The notes: generated by a model from the sequence alone, not told the origin. Numbered from the stretch's first letter, positions 1 through 11,368 are shown. The stretch is 64,000 bases of DNA from JAOSJT01 sp035362335 (GCA_035362335.1 DAOSDL010000015.1:1-64000); one strand, 5' to 3'. Numbers and translations are program-made.

Positions 1-1656
<1,656 letters not shown>

Positions 1657-1664
<8 letters not shown>

Positions 1665-3231
1665 CGTCGCTGGCCTTCGGACGAATGCTGGCCTCGATGT
1701 GAGCGATCTCGATTTTACTCAGGCGGTATTTCTTGTAGAGCGCCTCGTCCGTCCAGACGCGATCCCACGTTTGCTGTGGAACCCACGTGTAGGTTGCGCG
1801 AGTTGCGTGCTGGGTGATTTTCCGTAGTGACACCAGAAAGCGGAAGAAACGAGTTTGTAGGTAGCTTTGAAGGCTTTCCGCCTCATTCATGGAGGACACG
1901 TAGAAGAACAGGTAGGTCTGCGTGCAAACTGATGGTGATTCAGCGATAAAGCTTGGTCCAAGCACCATCGCAGGCCGTGCCCCTCGCTCACCATAAGCCG
2001 CTGGAGTCATCACCTTCCACGTATCTATGAGATTCGAACTTTTGGTGACATGCTTGCGTGGGATGCCGCCGACAAGCCGTTTGCCGCCACGCGAGTAGTA
2101 AAGCGCTATATCCGTCGGCTTTTTGCTTTGGTGAAATCCGTCGAAATTCGAGGTCCAACCGAATTCTTTGTCTGCGGACAGTATTTCAATAATCGACGGC
2201 TCGTTTGCCGAACGCACCTTCTCAAGAATGTCCAAACCTCGAATGTCGCGGACGAGGATGTCGTGTTCGTCCAGATCGCGCGCGATAAGTCCGATAGCTT
2301 CTCCGGCACTGACTGTGGTGAATTCACATTTGCCCGCATGATCACGATCCCAAAGGAAATAACACACGCCGCCCTCAAAATCCACGCCCGGGAAAACTTC
2401 ATCCATGCGCTCGTAGTCCACCAGTCTTGAGATACGTTTGTCTTCGAGCATGGTCTTGCGGAAATCGCTCAGTCCGAGACCAGACGCCATCCACCGAGAT
2501 GGGATAACCATCAAGAGATAGCGAGGTTCGAGCTTCCTCGCCTGCTCCACAAACTTGTTGTAGATGGGGATATCCCGTGTACCGCCGTCACTCGCCAACT
2601 GATACGGCGGGTTTCCGATGATCACGTCGAACTGCATATCGCCTCCAAAGATCTCGGCAAGTCGAGTTCTGATGTTTTCGGTGTGAATGAACGCGTAGGC
2701 GTGGGTTTCCAGGCCGTCGGCTCGGTCGAAGATGGAGCGGCCTGCACCGCAGTATTTGCACCTTCCCCCGATCCACGTGTGCTCGAGCCGCTCGAACCAG
2801 ATATTGCCCGCGTCGCTGGCAAAGCCCTTGGCGATGGAGTGCTTGCCCTTGGCATGCTTCGAGCAATACACGCTGCGCCGCGCCAGCAAACTCGTGAGCT
2901 GCGTAATCCCGATGCCGAACACCTGTTTGGTCAGTATGTGATTGACGCGCTCTTCGAGGTCAGGGATTTCGGCCGCAAGGCCTTTGTTGAGGCGGATGGT
3001 GATCTCGCGCAGGAAGACGCCGGACTTGGTGCACGGATCGAGGAAGCGCACCGTCTTGTCCGCCCAGATATTCGCGCCGTCGTTGGCCGCCGCCCAGGCC
3101 TCGGCCAGCGTGTCCAGCATTCTATTCGCAAACTCCGGCGGCGTGAACACTTCGTCGTTGGAGAGATTCGCAATGCAGGTCAGCACATCCGGGTTGCGAC
3201 CGCGGAGCGCGAAGCTTGCCTGGGCGCTCAT
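1657..3231 (-). CDS. Eco57I-like DNA adenine methyltransferase subunit
   Basis: This 524-aa protein should transfer methyl groups from S-adenosylmethionine to adenine N6. The EVFTPP entry motif is at residues ~27-32. The SAM-binding motif I is altered, FLDPCTKSGVFL at ~63-74, and the catalytic motif IV NPPY is at 207-210. A CxxH (123-126) and CxxC (158-161) set suggests a zinc knuckle inserted between motifs I and IV. The C-terminal ~250 residues are a plausible target-recognition region. It overlaps both neighbours by a few bases in a three-gene operon. The next gene upstream has a classical motif I but no NPPY, so the two may act as a pair. Confidence 0.8.
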
Positions 3232-3881
3232 ACGACCTCCTTCGCGGCACCACCAGCTGCGGCGGCCAGCTCACGCACCGTCATCGGAGCATAGGTCCGC
3301 GTCGGCGTGAAGATTTCGTGCTTGCCAAGGTGGGCGAAGAGCGAATCCTCCGCACTGAAGGCCGACGACATGGCGAGATCGTGCAGGCGGAAGTCGCGAC
3401 GCTGGAATTTGCCCTTGCCGAGATAGCCCCATTCCGCAAAGGTGATGGGCTGATCGTCGCTGCTGCGCATTTTCAGCGCGTCGCCGTGCACAAGATTCTG
3501 CGACAGCACATAGGAAGCAGCCCAATAGATATCGTCCGCCTCCCCCACGTTCAGATAGTCGGCAAGGATCTCCAGCATATTCGCGCGGCACTCGGCGATA
3601 TTATCCTCCAGCAGTTCGATTCCATAGGTGCACATCACAGCCAGAAGAGCGTAATGCCGCCTCTCGAAGTCGGACTTCCCGAACTTGACTTCTACAGCGG
3701 CGAGCTTCCGTTGCAGGATGCGGACGAGGAAGTTGCCACTCCCGCACGCCGGCTCCAGAAAGCGCGCGTCAATGCGCTCCGTCTCGCCCTTCACAAGGTT
3801 GAGCATAGCCTCCACCATCCACGGCGGAGTAAAAACCTCTCCGTGATCGGCCACGCGCTGTTTGGACTTGACATAGTTCAT
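3228..3881 (-). CDS. N6-methyltransferase-like protein, motif I half only
   Basis: This 217-aa protein starts at MNYVKSKQRV. It has the entry motif GEVFTPPWMVEAML (~14-27) and a canonical SAM-binding motif I, EPACGSGNFL (~43-52), then a helical region typical of type I/IIG methyltransferases. No NPPY/F motif is present and the protein stops where the catalytic region would begin. It is the first gene of the operon and overlaps the next start by 4 bp. It could be a regulatory or structural half-subunit that pairs with the downstream methyltransferase, or a truncated relic. The intact coupling favours a functional partner. Confidence 0.7.
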   Translation of the reverse strand: MNYVKSKQRVADHGEVFTPPWMVEAMLNLVKGETERIDARFLEPACGSGNFLVRILQRKLAAVEVKFGKSDFERRHYALLAVMCTYGIELLEDNIAECRANMLEILADYLNVGEADDIYWAASYVLSQNLVHGDALKMRSSDDQPITFAEWGYLGKGKFQRRDFRLHDLAMSSAFSAEDSLFAHLGKHEIFTPTRTYAPMTVRELAAAAGGAAKEVV

Positions 3882-4515
3882 TACTCAATCCCCTGCCGGC
3901 GATGCAAGCACTCCGTCGCAGCGCGCAGCCAATTACACAAAAAACCCGGGCACCTCATGCCGACCAACCACCATCTTCCTCGGCCTCCAGCCCATCGCCG
4001 CCACCGCAACAATGGCTGAAATTAGCCAAAATTGTCGTGAAAGACAAGGTGGGCGTGGGTGATGTTCCGACAGGTGATGTTCCGACGTTCGTCGGGATAA
4101 CTCAATTGCTTTCCAGCGAATACCATTAATTTTGTTGCTGGATGACGACAGAGCAGCTGTCGGAATATGCGCAAGCCCGGCATGGAGATTCTGGACATGG
4201 TGCACTATCCACTTGCCAATAGCATCCTGATCTCGTACATTCTTCTCAACGAATACACCCCTCAAATGTGTCCCAGAAGGATTACGGTTAAAAACTTCCG
4301 GTGGCATCGATGAGGTTTGTGTCAAGCCAGAGTCAGTGGAGTGCCAATGGTGGACTATACCGAGTCAAAGACCCGCACGCCTCGCCTCATTGTGCCGGGC
4401 TGTGGTGGGGAGTCAAAGCCAAGCACCGTCTTTATGCAGGTACGAATTACATCAAATCTCAATCGCACTCATAGGGCTTCAATTAGTGGAGATATGCTCT
4501 TCAAGGAGATCGATT
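3882..4515. other. Intergenic region with relic repeats
   Basis: No convincing gene is seen. A stretch near 4011-4050 matches 19940-19979 in the same orientation at about 31 of 40 bases, at the other end of the accessory island. A perfect 14-bp tandem repeat GGTGATGTTCCGAC sits at 4058-4071 and 4073-4086. An open frame on the minus strand (3933-4325) has mixed composition and no recognisable domain, so it may be a gene remnant. The ribosome-binding site of the downstream protease gene (AAGGAGAT, 4503-4510) lies at the right end. Confidence 0.4.
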
Positions 4516-5949
4516 ATGCGTAAATCGCTGATCTGTATACTGTTTGGTCTAGTTGCGTCTTCATATTTGACGGCACAAAGATCGATTTCAGATGAAGCGA
4601 AAATCTTTCAGAAATACCGAGACGGTGTTTTCACGATTCAGGGTGACATGGGTTCTGGGAGCGGTTTTCTGATTCACAAGTTTGGCCTTGTTGTAACGAA
4701 TGCCCACGTTATTGCAGGATCTGTGAAGCTACGCGTTCAGATCAATGATACGATGAAAGTGCCGGGGCTACCGATATTTATCGACAAGGTACTCGATATT
4801 GCAATCCTGCAAGTCGCACCAGAGGCGGTTGCGCACCTCAATCCACTTGTACTATTCGATGAGGCAGAACCCATCGCCTACGAAGGCGAAAGAGTCCTCG
4901 CCATTGGTAGTCCCCTGAGCCAGATAAGAATTGTAACTGCTGGAATCGTGAGCAAAGTGAAGCGAGACGTGATCATCAGTGATGTGAACATCAATCACGG
5001 GAACTCTGGTGGCCCGATGCTGAATCTCGATGGTCAAGTCATAGCAGTGAACACGTTTCTGGACACGGATGGAACTGGTGCAGGGGTGGCGGGGAGCGTC
5101 GTCATCACTCAAGCTTCCAAGATGATTGAGGATGCAATCGCCATGTGTGAGCATCCAGATCATGAGCCACCGCCGTTTATTCTGTACCCTGTGATGCCGA
5201 GTGAAGTGTATCCCGTTGAGGAATTGGTGTGGAGCGCAGTGAGTGAGGAGCGAGACCCCGATTTTTACTCCATTACCGGCCAGACGAATACAGGTGCTTT
5301 TAAGATATTCTTCACCACGCCACCAATGGAATACGCAATGAAGAAGGGCGGTGAAGCTGTTGTGACTCAGGGTCGTATCGAGAGAGAGATGGAAGGATCT
5401 GCTGAAGGCGGTGAAAGATACGATTTCTTCGATGACATGCAGGGGTGGCGCGGTAATACCGGAAATCTCGATCCCGTGGTGAATGTCTACTTCTACCCAG
5501 AAACTGGAGTCACCACTGGAAGCGCCATTGCAAATGCGCTTGGGGCGTTTGCGGCTGGTATTAACCACCAGACCTACCAAGGTGCGTATAAAATGGAGTA
5601 CAAGGCCGACTTCAAAGACGCAAAATTGTATGTAAATGATCAATATTGTGAGGAAATCAACAGAAGCATGCCGTTTCTTCAGATGCCAGTGCCAGAAAAT
5701 AGCAGTGCTGCGGTCTATTACGGAGAGGACATGGCTCGATATGGTTTCTATCAGTATGATCCAACCTTGTTTTTCCCCTCGAAGGATGGCGTGTTCCCTC
5801 ATGTCGTATTCGTGGTTACAAGTATCGAGTCTCCTGATGAGCCTACCGTTGTCGTGGTTCCTCAACCGGCATTGGAACGAATTTACGTAGATTTTGAGCC
5901 GTACTACAACGATTTGTACTTCAAAGAGATACTGAAGAAGAAGGATTAA
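4516..5949 (+). CDS. Secreted trypsin-like serine protease (S1/HtrA-type catalytic domain)
   Basis: This 477-aa protein starts at 4516 because AAGGAGAT sits 5 bases upstream and the first residues form a Sec signal (MRKSLICILFGLVASSYLTA). A longer in-frame start at 4336 has no ribosome-binding site. The triad is visible: His64 in TNAHVI, Asp94 in LDIAIL, Ser164 in HGNSGGP. It resembles HtrA/Do catalytic domains, but no PDZ domain is evident. The C-terminal ~290 residues are unrecognised and aromatic-rich, perhaps a beta-rich ligand-binding module. It likely acts in the periplasm or at the surface. A small lipoprotein gene follows after 3 bp and is probably co-transcribed. Confidence 0.85.
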   Translation: MRKSLICILFGLVASSYLTAQRSISDEAKIFQKYRDGVFTIQGDMGSGSGFLIHKFGLVVTNAHVIAGSVKLRVQINDTMKVPGLPIFIDKVLDIAILQVAPEAVAHLNPLVLFDEAEPIAYEGERVLAIGSPLSQIRIVTAGIVSKVKRDVIISDVNINHGNSGGPMLNLDGQVIAVNTFLDTDGTGAGVAGSVVITQASKMIEDAIAMCEHPDHEPPPFILYPVMPSEVYPVEELVWSAVSEERDPDFYSITGQTNTGAFKIFFTTPPMEYAMKKGGEAVVTQGRIEREMEGSAEGGERYDFFDDMQGWRGNTGNLDPVVNVYFYPETGVTTGSAIANALGAFAAGINHQTYQGAYKMEYKADFKDAKLYVNDQYCEEINRSMPFLQMPVPENSSAAVYYGEDMARYGFYQYDPTLFFPSKDGVFPHVVFVVTSIESPDEPTVVVVPQPALERIYVDFEPYYNDLYFKEILKKKD

Positions 5950-5952
5950 CCC

Positions 5953-6321
5953 ATGGCTGCGCGGATTATTTTCATCTCATCACTCCTCGTTCTTTCATCA
6001 TGTGGCATACATCCAATCTCACAGCGTACGCTGAAGGTCAAGAACGCGTTTACCGATGAGAACATCCTAAATCTTAGATTGGGAATGTCCGAGTCCGAGG
6101 TGAAACGGATGTTCGGGGAACCCAGTAGACGCTACGGGCGAGTGTACAACCACGACGGTAAAAGAGTAGCCGTTACGATCCTTAGGTATCAAATAGCAAC
6201 TGATCGCAATTTCAGGTATGTTGAGCGGTGGAAGCAGAACACATTCATCTTCCACAATTCCTATGACGATCAGGGGCTTGTATTCTGGGAGGTGCAAGAA
6301 GATGCGAGAGAGACAAAATGA
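5953..6321 (+). CDS. BamE/SmpA-like small lipoprotein
   Basis: This 122-aa protein has a short signal ending in the lipobox LSSC (Cys17). Residues ~40-55, LRLGMSESEVKRMFGEP, match the helix signature of the BamE/SmpA/OmlA fold (L-x-x-GM-s-x-x-eV-x-x-x-lG-x-P). The rest is short beta strands. The gene begins 3 bp after the protease stop, so it is likely in the same transcript and may serve as an outer-membrane partner. BamE-like folds are common in unrelated small lipoproteins, so a role in the BAM complex should not be assumed. Confidence 0.7.
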   Translation: MAARIIFISSLLVLSSCGIHPISQRTLKVKNAFTDENILNLRLGMSESEVKRMFGEPSRRYGRVYNHDGKRVAVTILRYQIATDRNFRYVERWKQNTFIFHNSYDDQGLVFWEVQEDARETK

Positions 6322-6607
6322 AGAGAGTCGGCTCAATGACCATCGAATTCAACGAGTTCAGTATATCTACCAACATCCAATTGTGGCCTCAGCCGAGATA
6401 TTATTAGCACGATTCAATCGTGGGTGCATACGCCAACATTTATATATACAGTGGAGGTCGCCGTCGAGACTTTGTTGACTATCAATCGCCCCCATTGGGA
6501 AACGCAGGAAGCTGCATGCCGTCAAATACAGCGACTCCAACTTTGGAGACATAGTCCCTGAATAGTACCAGTCTTGAATTTTGTCCGCTCCTATGGAATG
6601 GCGTTGC

Positions 6608-6793
6608 TGAGTCCACCGTTGGCGTGGCGTATCGCAATAATCGCGTTGTCGAGCGCCACGATACCTTGATTGAGTGGAAGGTACTCCCATTTACATGCTG
6701 GAAGTGAACCTGCTTGATTTTCGCCCGAAGATTTACCACATTCCCGTCTCGAACGATTACATTGACTTCGCACGGCGCTACGCCGCACACTGA
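6608..6793 (+). pseudogene. Remnant of phage lipoprotein A (first copy)
   Basis: The stretch is a broken copy of the lipoprotein gene at 55462-55824. Bases ~6608-6687 match its middle, then about 80 bp is missing. Identity resumes at 6706 and is perfect by eye through its stop (6791-6793) into the next gene. The 5' signal-peptide portion is absent and there is no usable start. The stop and the GAGGAGAC ribosome-binding site of the downstream gene are retained. Confidence 0.75.
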
Positions 6794-6803
6794 GGAGACC
6801 GCC

Positions 6804-7247
6804 ATGAAAACCACCATTCTCATCATCGCCGCAATAGCCGCGCTGCTCGTGATCGAGGGGTGCGGGACAAAGCCGGACCCGAACAGCGAAGGCGCTGTGG
6901 GCATAGCGCCTTCGCTGATTATGCCCACACCAGAAGAGATTGCGCTGTACGACCGGTGGATGGATTCCACATCCTGGTATCACGGCATGCCGTCTGCACG
7001 TGGGTACACCTATCCATTTCCCAGCATCCGCGACGCGGAAAAGTATCGCGACGGTTTTAAAGTTGTGGATGGGTATATACCTGGAAGTGGACATAGTACT
7101 CCGCGTCAGCATGGAATCATGCTGTATCCGGTAAATGACAGCGTGTTTCACGCATGGGTTGATACCACGGGCATGTCCCGAGTTATCGACATCCAGAAGC
7201 GCATGAGGCTGCATGGGATAGAAAAAGTCGATACAACCTTCCTTTAG
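6804..7247 (+). CDS. Lipoprotein B, variant 1 (conserved leader, unique body)
   Basis: This 147-aa protein has a lipobox VIEGC after a 19-residue hydrophobic leader (MKTTILIIAAIAALLVIEGC). The start is fixed by GAGGAGAC just upstream. The first ~65 bases, and the sequence before them, are identical to the phage gene at 55835. After CGTK the body shares nothing obvious with that gene or with the copy at 7479. The body is rich in aromatic residues and proline, with no recognised domain. It looks like a leader joined to an interchangeable cargo. Function unknown; anchoring in a membrane is expected. Confidence 0.65.
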   Translation: MKTTILIIAAIAALLVIEGCGTKPDPNSEGAVGIAPSLIMPTPEEIALYDRWMDSTSWYHGMPSARGYTYPFPSIRDAEKYRDGFKVVDGYIPGSGHSTPRQHGIMLYPVNDSVFHAWVDTTGMSRVIDIQKRMRLHGIEKVDTTFL

Positions 7248-7336
7248 CGCAAGTAACCCTTCCTCATGTAAAAGGTACTCCAGAAAGCCCTGCTGGAGTG
7301 ATACTGCGGGTCCCATCGCGGAAAGCTCTTAGTCTG

Positions 7337-7468
7337 TCGAAGTGCAGGACTACGCCAGACAAATCAGACAGACCACCGTGAGCCTTCTTGATTTTCGCCA
7401 GATGATTTGCCACATTTCCATCTCGAACGATTGCGATTGAATTCGCAAACCGGGACGACACGCACTGA
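7337..7468 (+). pseudogene. Remnant of phage lipoprotein A (second copy)
   Basis: This segment matches the 3' third of the gene at 55462-55824, from TCGAAGTGCAGGACTACGCC to the shared stop before GAGGAGACCGCC. It is more diverged than the first remnant, with scattered substitutions and a small insertion. The preceding bases (7248-7336) show only faint resemblance. It cannot encode the whole protein. With the gene at 7479 it forms the second unit of a degraded tandem duplication. Confidence 0.7.
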
Positions 7469-7478
7469 GGAGACCGCC

Positions 7479-7907
7479 ATGAAAACCACCATTCTCATCG
7501 TCGCCACAATAGCCGTGCTCTTCGTGATCGATGGCTGCGGGACGAAAGAGCCCATTGATCTCGAAAGGAATGTGACTAAAATCGAGGAGACCGTTGACAC
7601 CAGCAGGGATGTTGCAGAAATCCAGGCCTGCGAGGACAGCGCAAAGGTAGATAGAGTGTGCTCCTGCGGCCGCGTTCTTCGCAACGGACAATTGATGCAT
7701 CGCGGCACTCTCACGGCGCGCAACAATGGAGATCCCATCTTCTACGCATGCGACAATCCCGTGCATGAAGCGATTCGTGCTGAGTCAGTACCGGATGACA
7801 CTCGCGGCGTTATCTATGCCAAAGGTGAGGATGGGGTATATCATATTGTCTCCGCTCGCCATTTCACAGAGTATTGGACCATCCGCAACGTGAAGCCATT
7901 AGATTAA
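7479..7907 (+). CDS. Lipoprotein B, variant 2, with Cys-rich body
   Basis: This 142-aa lipoprotein has the same type of leader as the genes at 6804 and 55835 (MKTTILIVATIAVLFVIDGC, lipobox VIDGC). The GAGGAGAC ribosome-binding site fixes the start. The body contains CSCGRVL and a later FYACDNP, a spacing that recalls the CxxCGR and CTDC pairs of the 55835 protein. The two may therefore share a small metal-binding or disulfide-stabilised fold. No enzyme motif is seen. It ends the degraded tandem cassette. Confidence 0.65.
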   Translation: MKTTILIVATIAVLFVIDGCGTKEPIDLERNVTKIEETVDTSRDVAEIQACEDSAKVDRVCSCGRVLRNGQLMHRGTLTARNNGDPIFYACDNPVHEAIRAESVPDDTRGVIYAKGEDGVYHIVSARHFTEYWTIRNVKPLD

Positions 7908-8029
7908 TAACAGCCTGCAGAAGTGTCGGGTTTCGTCAGTTTTTAATGCCGTATCCTGTCTGATTTCTCCATTGTTCACGGAATCTAGTTATTTCAACAG
8001 TCCGCTAATGCAAACTTGTCGAACTTGAT

Positions 8030-8653
8030 TCATTGTCGCATTTCCCTGTTTTCGACAATGCATGTGTAAATGGTGTATGCTGTCGCCCTTGAAAGTGCTT
8101 GCCAGAATTCCAATTCATCATTTTTAACAACAAACTCAGACATCTCTTCTAATTCAACGCAAGGCTTGCTCTCACCTTTATATGCATAATATTTTATACC
8201 TGTAAAGTCTGAGGTGTACTGCCAATTACCGTGAGCAATAGAATTTCTAAATGCCCTCACAGGGTTGTTCAGCAGAAACTTACAAAGCCTTCTCAGAAGT
8301 GAGTCTTGAGGAACGATTCTTTTTGCCACGTCAAAACAATTATCCTTCAGGTAAACAAACGCAATATAATTCTGAACTATTACTTGGGCGCGCACAATTT
8401 CTGGGATGCTTGCTAATTGTCTATTTACTCTGCTCATCATCATATTGAAGGCTTCTAGCTCCTCGATTCGGAGATCCAACTTGACAGGCGAAGCGAATTC
8501 TATCTTATCTAACTGTTCCGCTTTCAGCACAGAGAGCTCTTGGTATATTGTCGTGCATATTACGGCCAAATACCGCTCTTCAACTCCAACATCTGCAACC
8601 ATCCTGTCTCTAAATTGATAAATTTGTTTGTCGAGAATATTCATGTTTCGCAT
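8030..8653 (-). CDS. HEPN-like protein with an Rx4H motif
   Basis: This 207-aa helical protein has the motif RNSIAH (Arg136-His141) in the context FRNSIAHGNW. That matches the Rx4-6H active-site signature of HEPN RNases and its usual position near the end of the helical core. Flanking helices at ~60-130 fit the fold. HEPN proteins often act in toxin-antitoxin or abortive-infection systems, but some Rx4H proteins are not nucleases. No antitoxin-sized partner is adjacent: 8654-8930 upstream holds no clear gene. It is more AT-rich than the phage genes, suggesting separate acquisition. Starts at 8653 and 8644 are both possible. Confidence 0.55.
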   Translation of the reverse strand: MRNMNILDKQIYQFRDRMVADVGVEERYLAVICTTIYQELSVLKAEQLDKIEFASPVKLDLRIEELEAFNMMMSRVNRQLASIPEIVRAQVIVQNYIAFVYLKDNCFDVAKRIVPQDSLLRRLCKFLLNNPVRAFRNSIAHGNWQYTSDFTGIKYYAYKGESKPCVELEEMSEFVVKNDELEFWQALSRATAYTIYTCIVENREMRQ

Positions 8654-8930
8654 TTTTTGGCTAGCTATTTCTATTATAAATATTTAATTTTACAGTCATC
8701 TTGCGATGCCACTAACGGTACTCTGATATACATAGTCAGAGATTGCAACAACCTGCTAAACAATCTACCATTTTGAATCTAATTCACTTATGGCAGCCCC
8801 GGAATCAACTGTCCACGCCCACAAGCGCGGTTGTCCTCAACCGCGGATGGAGGCGTTGCGGGAGCACCATGGCGATAATGAACCAATGGAGCCCCTTAAA
8901 ATGCATCGAGCAGAATCGTGACGACATTCA

Positions 8931-9566
8931 TCAATGCACGATAATTATCGCTTTGTTATCCGGAAGAATTCTCCTATCACGCGAATCCTGAATATACAGC
9001 TCCTCATCATCTGAAAGATGTATTGCCTCTTTGATTTCGCGCCTTGAGAATTCCAGAGAACCGATCCTTACTCTTGCTTCAGCGCCTACGACAGATGGCT
9101 GTAGTGATACCTTGTTCGATTCCACATTAATCCACAGCTCATACACTCCGGGGCCATAATCAGCAGTCCATGTGAATCGCAGCATACGGTTGCTGGTTTC
9201 ATAAATATAAAACGAGTCTCGAATTTGGTCCGGATACCGAAGCTTCTGAACTTTGACTCCATTCCTAAACACAATAACTTCCGGTGGAGTAGCGAACTGG
9301 ACCGAATCCCCCATCCCGTGAATATTAATTGTGAAATCCCTCGTTTCTCCGCGCCGCATGTGATGTTCCGCTTCCAGATAAACCCCTGGCATGTTACTGA
9401 GCAGTTCACGAATAACTTTGCCCTTCATTTCCTTGTGCGCTGCCTCCATGCTTGCGCCTTCTGTCTCCAGTTCTTCAATTCTAGTCATCAGATAGAATAT
9501 GATGATACACAATATCCCGACGACGGATATCAGAATATAACTTGATCTATTTGACAATGTTCGCAT
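8931..9566 (-). CDS. Membrane-anchored protein with beta-rich extracytoplasmic domain
   Basis: This 211-aa protein has one N-terminal transmembrane helix (~9-27, SYILISVVGILCIIIFYLM), then a short acidic coiled segment (~29-50) and a ~150-residue beta-rich domain. The layout (anchor, coil, Ig-like strands) is loosely like the N-terminal part of GldM-type proteins, but no specific family can be claimed. It is unlikely to be catalytic. It is on the minus strand, isolated by about 280 bp from the HEPN-like gene and about 240 bp from the direct repeat. Function unknown. Confidence 0.5.
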   Translation of the reverse strand: MRTLSNRSSYILISVVGILCIIIFYLMTRIEELETEGASMEAAHKEMKGKVIRELLSNMPGVYLEAEHHMRRGETRDFTINIHGMGDSVQFATPPEVIVFRNGVKVQKLRYPDQIRDSFYIYETSNRMLRFTWTADYGPGVYELWINVESNKVSLQPSVVGAEARVRIGSLEFSRREIKEAIHLSDDEELYIQDSRDRRILPDNKAIIIVH

Positions 9567-9807
9567 ATCCTCTCCTGACGATGTACGGTTAATCGTAATT
9601 ACTATTTACAAAACACTTCACTCCATGCCATGCAAATATCTGCTTCAGTTAGTCTCGATCAGTTTGAAAATGCGCTTGAAGTACAAATTCAGCGTGTATA
9701 CGCACGCCGGTGTTGTGGTCTCTCACGCGGGCCAGTTGATCCTGCGAGTGTGCGAGCATAATGCCTGGACGCCGGCATTTCTCTCGTCGCTCTGAGGAAG
9801 CTCCCCC

Positions 9808-10003
9808 TTCTGTGTTGAAGTAATACCTTCGCTCCGAACACTGGAGCCGTTCCGGCATGTACATGATCATAATATCCGATATATTCAGTGCGTGAAATCG
9901 TCATAAAAATCGAATCGGTCATGTGAAAGGAACTGGCCATCTCGGAAGTCACTCTCGATCAGGATATTTGGGATGCGCAGATGGCGCGACTCACGGATTC
10001 AGG
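9808..10003. repeat. 196-bp direct repeat, copy 1
   Basis: The segment from TTCTGTGTTGAA to CACGGATTCAGG recurs at 14888-15083 in the same orientation and with the same length. I count about nine substitutions (~95% identity) and no gaps. On the minus strand it reads through as a peptide (ISRTEYIGYYDHVHAGTAP in copy 1), so it may descend from a coding sequence. The left end of the lipoprotein gene at 9991 lies inside it. Confidence 0.85.
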
Positions 10004-10611
10004 TATTCAATCATTACACCGAGTGGTTCATTTCCCTCTTCTGGATTTGGAATACGTAATAAACTTTGTCGGAGTCGGTGTTCTAACTCTAGCTGTGCTG
10101 GATCCACCCTAATCTTCAATTTTGATCGCAAGGCTGTAAGCAACTGGAATCGGTGAACGACCAAGCTGTCAGCGGTTCTCTCTGCTTTGGACCCACTTTT
10201 GGGAACAAGTTTGGAGCCATCCCACAGCGTGCCACAAAGCGAGCAACTCCCACCTGTGGCGATAGCAGTATAGTTGGTATCGGCGCTCAGCTCACCGAAT
10301 GATGGTCCATCACTATCATGATATTCCAACCAGCTTGGAATATCGAGGCAACTACTGCAGACCTCGATTTCTGACTGAAGCGCAATTGCCAACTCAAGAT
10401 ATGCTAACTCCTTCCGTGTTCTACTCATTTTTTCATAGTCCAGAACCACCCGTGTGGTGTCATCATAATCCAAAATTGTGCTATCATAATTGACCACACG
10501 CCATATGTAACAACCATCTGCGATTCGATAACCCTCCATGTGGAGGGTATGATGTTCACAACCTACCAAAAGGATAATGAAACCAACAGCAATCAACCAA
10601 TTGTGGTACAT
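9991..10611 (-). CDS. Lipoprotein with two Cys pairs
   Basis: This 206-aa protein has a signal and lipobox LLVGC (Cys18). Two Cys pairs, CSSC and CSLC, are ~40 residues apart in the middle (SGGSC-type loops), suggesting a zinc ribbon or disulfides. The C-terminal third is a charged helix. Its last few codons and stop lie in the 196-bp repeat, so the repeat may be the natural 3' flank of this gene, partly copied at 14888. The nearest upstream feature is a dead transposase on the opposite strand. Function unknown. Confidence 0.6.
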   Translation of the reverse strand: MYHNWLIAVGFIILLVGCEHHTLHMEGYRIADGCYIWRVVNYDSTILDYDDTTRVVLDYEKMSRTRKELAYLELAIALQSEIEVCSSCLDIPSWLEYHDSDGPSFGELSADTNYTAIATGGSCSLCGTLWDGSKLVPKSGSKAERTADSLVVHRFQLLTALRSKLKIRVDPAQLELEHRLRQSLLRIPNPEEGNEPLGVMIEYLNP

Positions 10612-10733
10612 GTGTAGGGTATCTCCTTGCTTGGCTATCTGCTATCAGCCTGTTGAAGTATTCTCTTTAAATTCTCATAAGATATCGTTATCTTGTTTAT
10701 CGTAAACAAGTTCATTTTCCGTCGCGAGTTCCG

Positions 10734-11066
10734 ATGTTCAGGAAGAAAGAGCCACCCATCCAACCCGAGTTGTGGGTTCCGACCGGCAAATTGCGCCGTG
10801 GTTCGGCGACGCAGTTCTGGGACGCCTCCGAAGCATTGCTCGAGGAATTGGATTTCCTCCGAAAAACCCGCGACTTCTGCGCTCCGTACTTCGCCAGTTC
10901 CGACCGCGGCTATCCCGGTATCGATCCCGCCGTACACTTCAAGATGTTGTTAATCGGATTTTTCGAGAACCTCCCGAGCGAACGCGCCATCGCTTCGCGC
11001 TGCGAGGATTCGCTCTCGATTCTTCAGACGCTCTCGCCTCATATTCGCGTCCGCTTTGGTTGCTAG
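10734..11066 (+). pseudogene. Truncated transposase, DUF772/IS1182-type N-terminus
   Basis: The 110-aa frame reads like the N-terminal domain of IS1182/IS5-type transposases: MFRKKEPP, the ALLEELDF helix, GYPGIDPAVHFKMLLIG and ENLPSERAIASRC. After ...CEDSLSI the family sequence is lost and a stop follows. The DDE catalytic region is missing, and no terminal inverted repeats could be paired. Sequence to ~11230 shows no frame for the remainder. It is a decayed insertion sequence inside the repeat-bounded segment. Confidence 0.75.
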
Positions 11067-11368
11067 ACTCGGAAACCAGAATTTGCGGTTGTGAAATACG
11101 CCATGGTTTCGTTGCTTTCCAGAATCCTCGTGTTCTTGGTCAAAGTGGTGAGCCACCAACGCCTCCATCTGCGGTTGAGAACAACAGTTCTTGTCGTCTT
11201 GGACATTTGATTCCGGGGCTAACATAGGTGGGTTCGATTCAAATCACGGATTTGTTCAACAGGCTATTAGTCATTGATGTTGCCCAGCTAACGACTTTTC
11301 AGCGTCCATTGGCTTATGAAACAAGTCTGCACAGAATAGCTTCCGCTCGCATCTGGTCAACTCCATAA

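Noticed and set aside
3933..4325. Minus-strand 130-codon frame before the protease gene
   Set aside because: Mixed composition and overlap with relic repeats; no domain or ribosome-binding site. At best a gene fragment.
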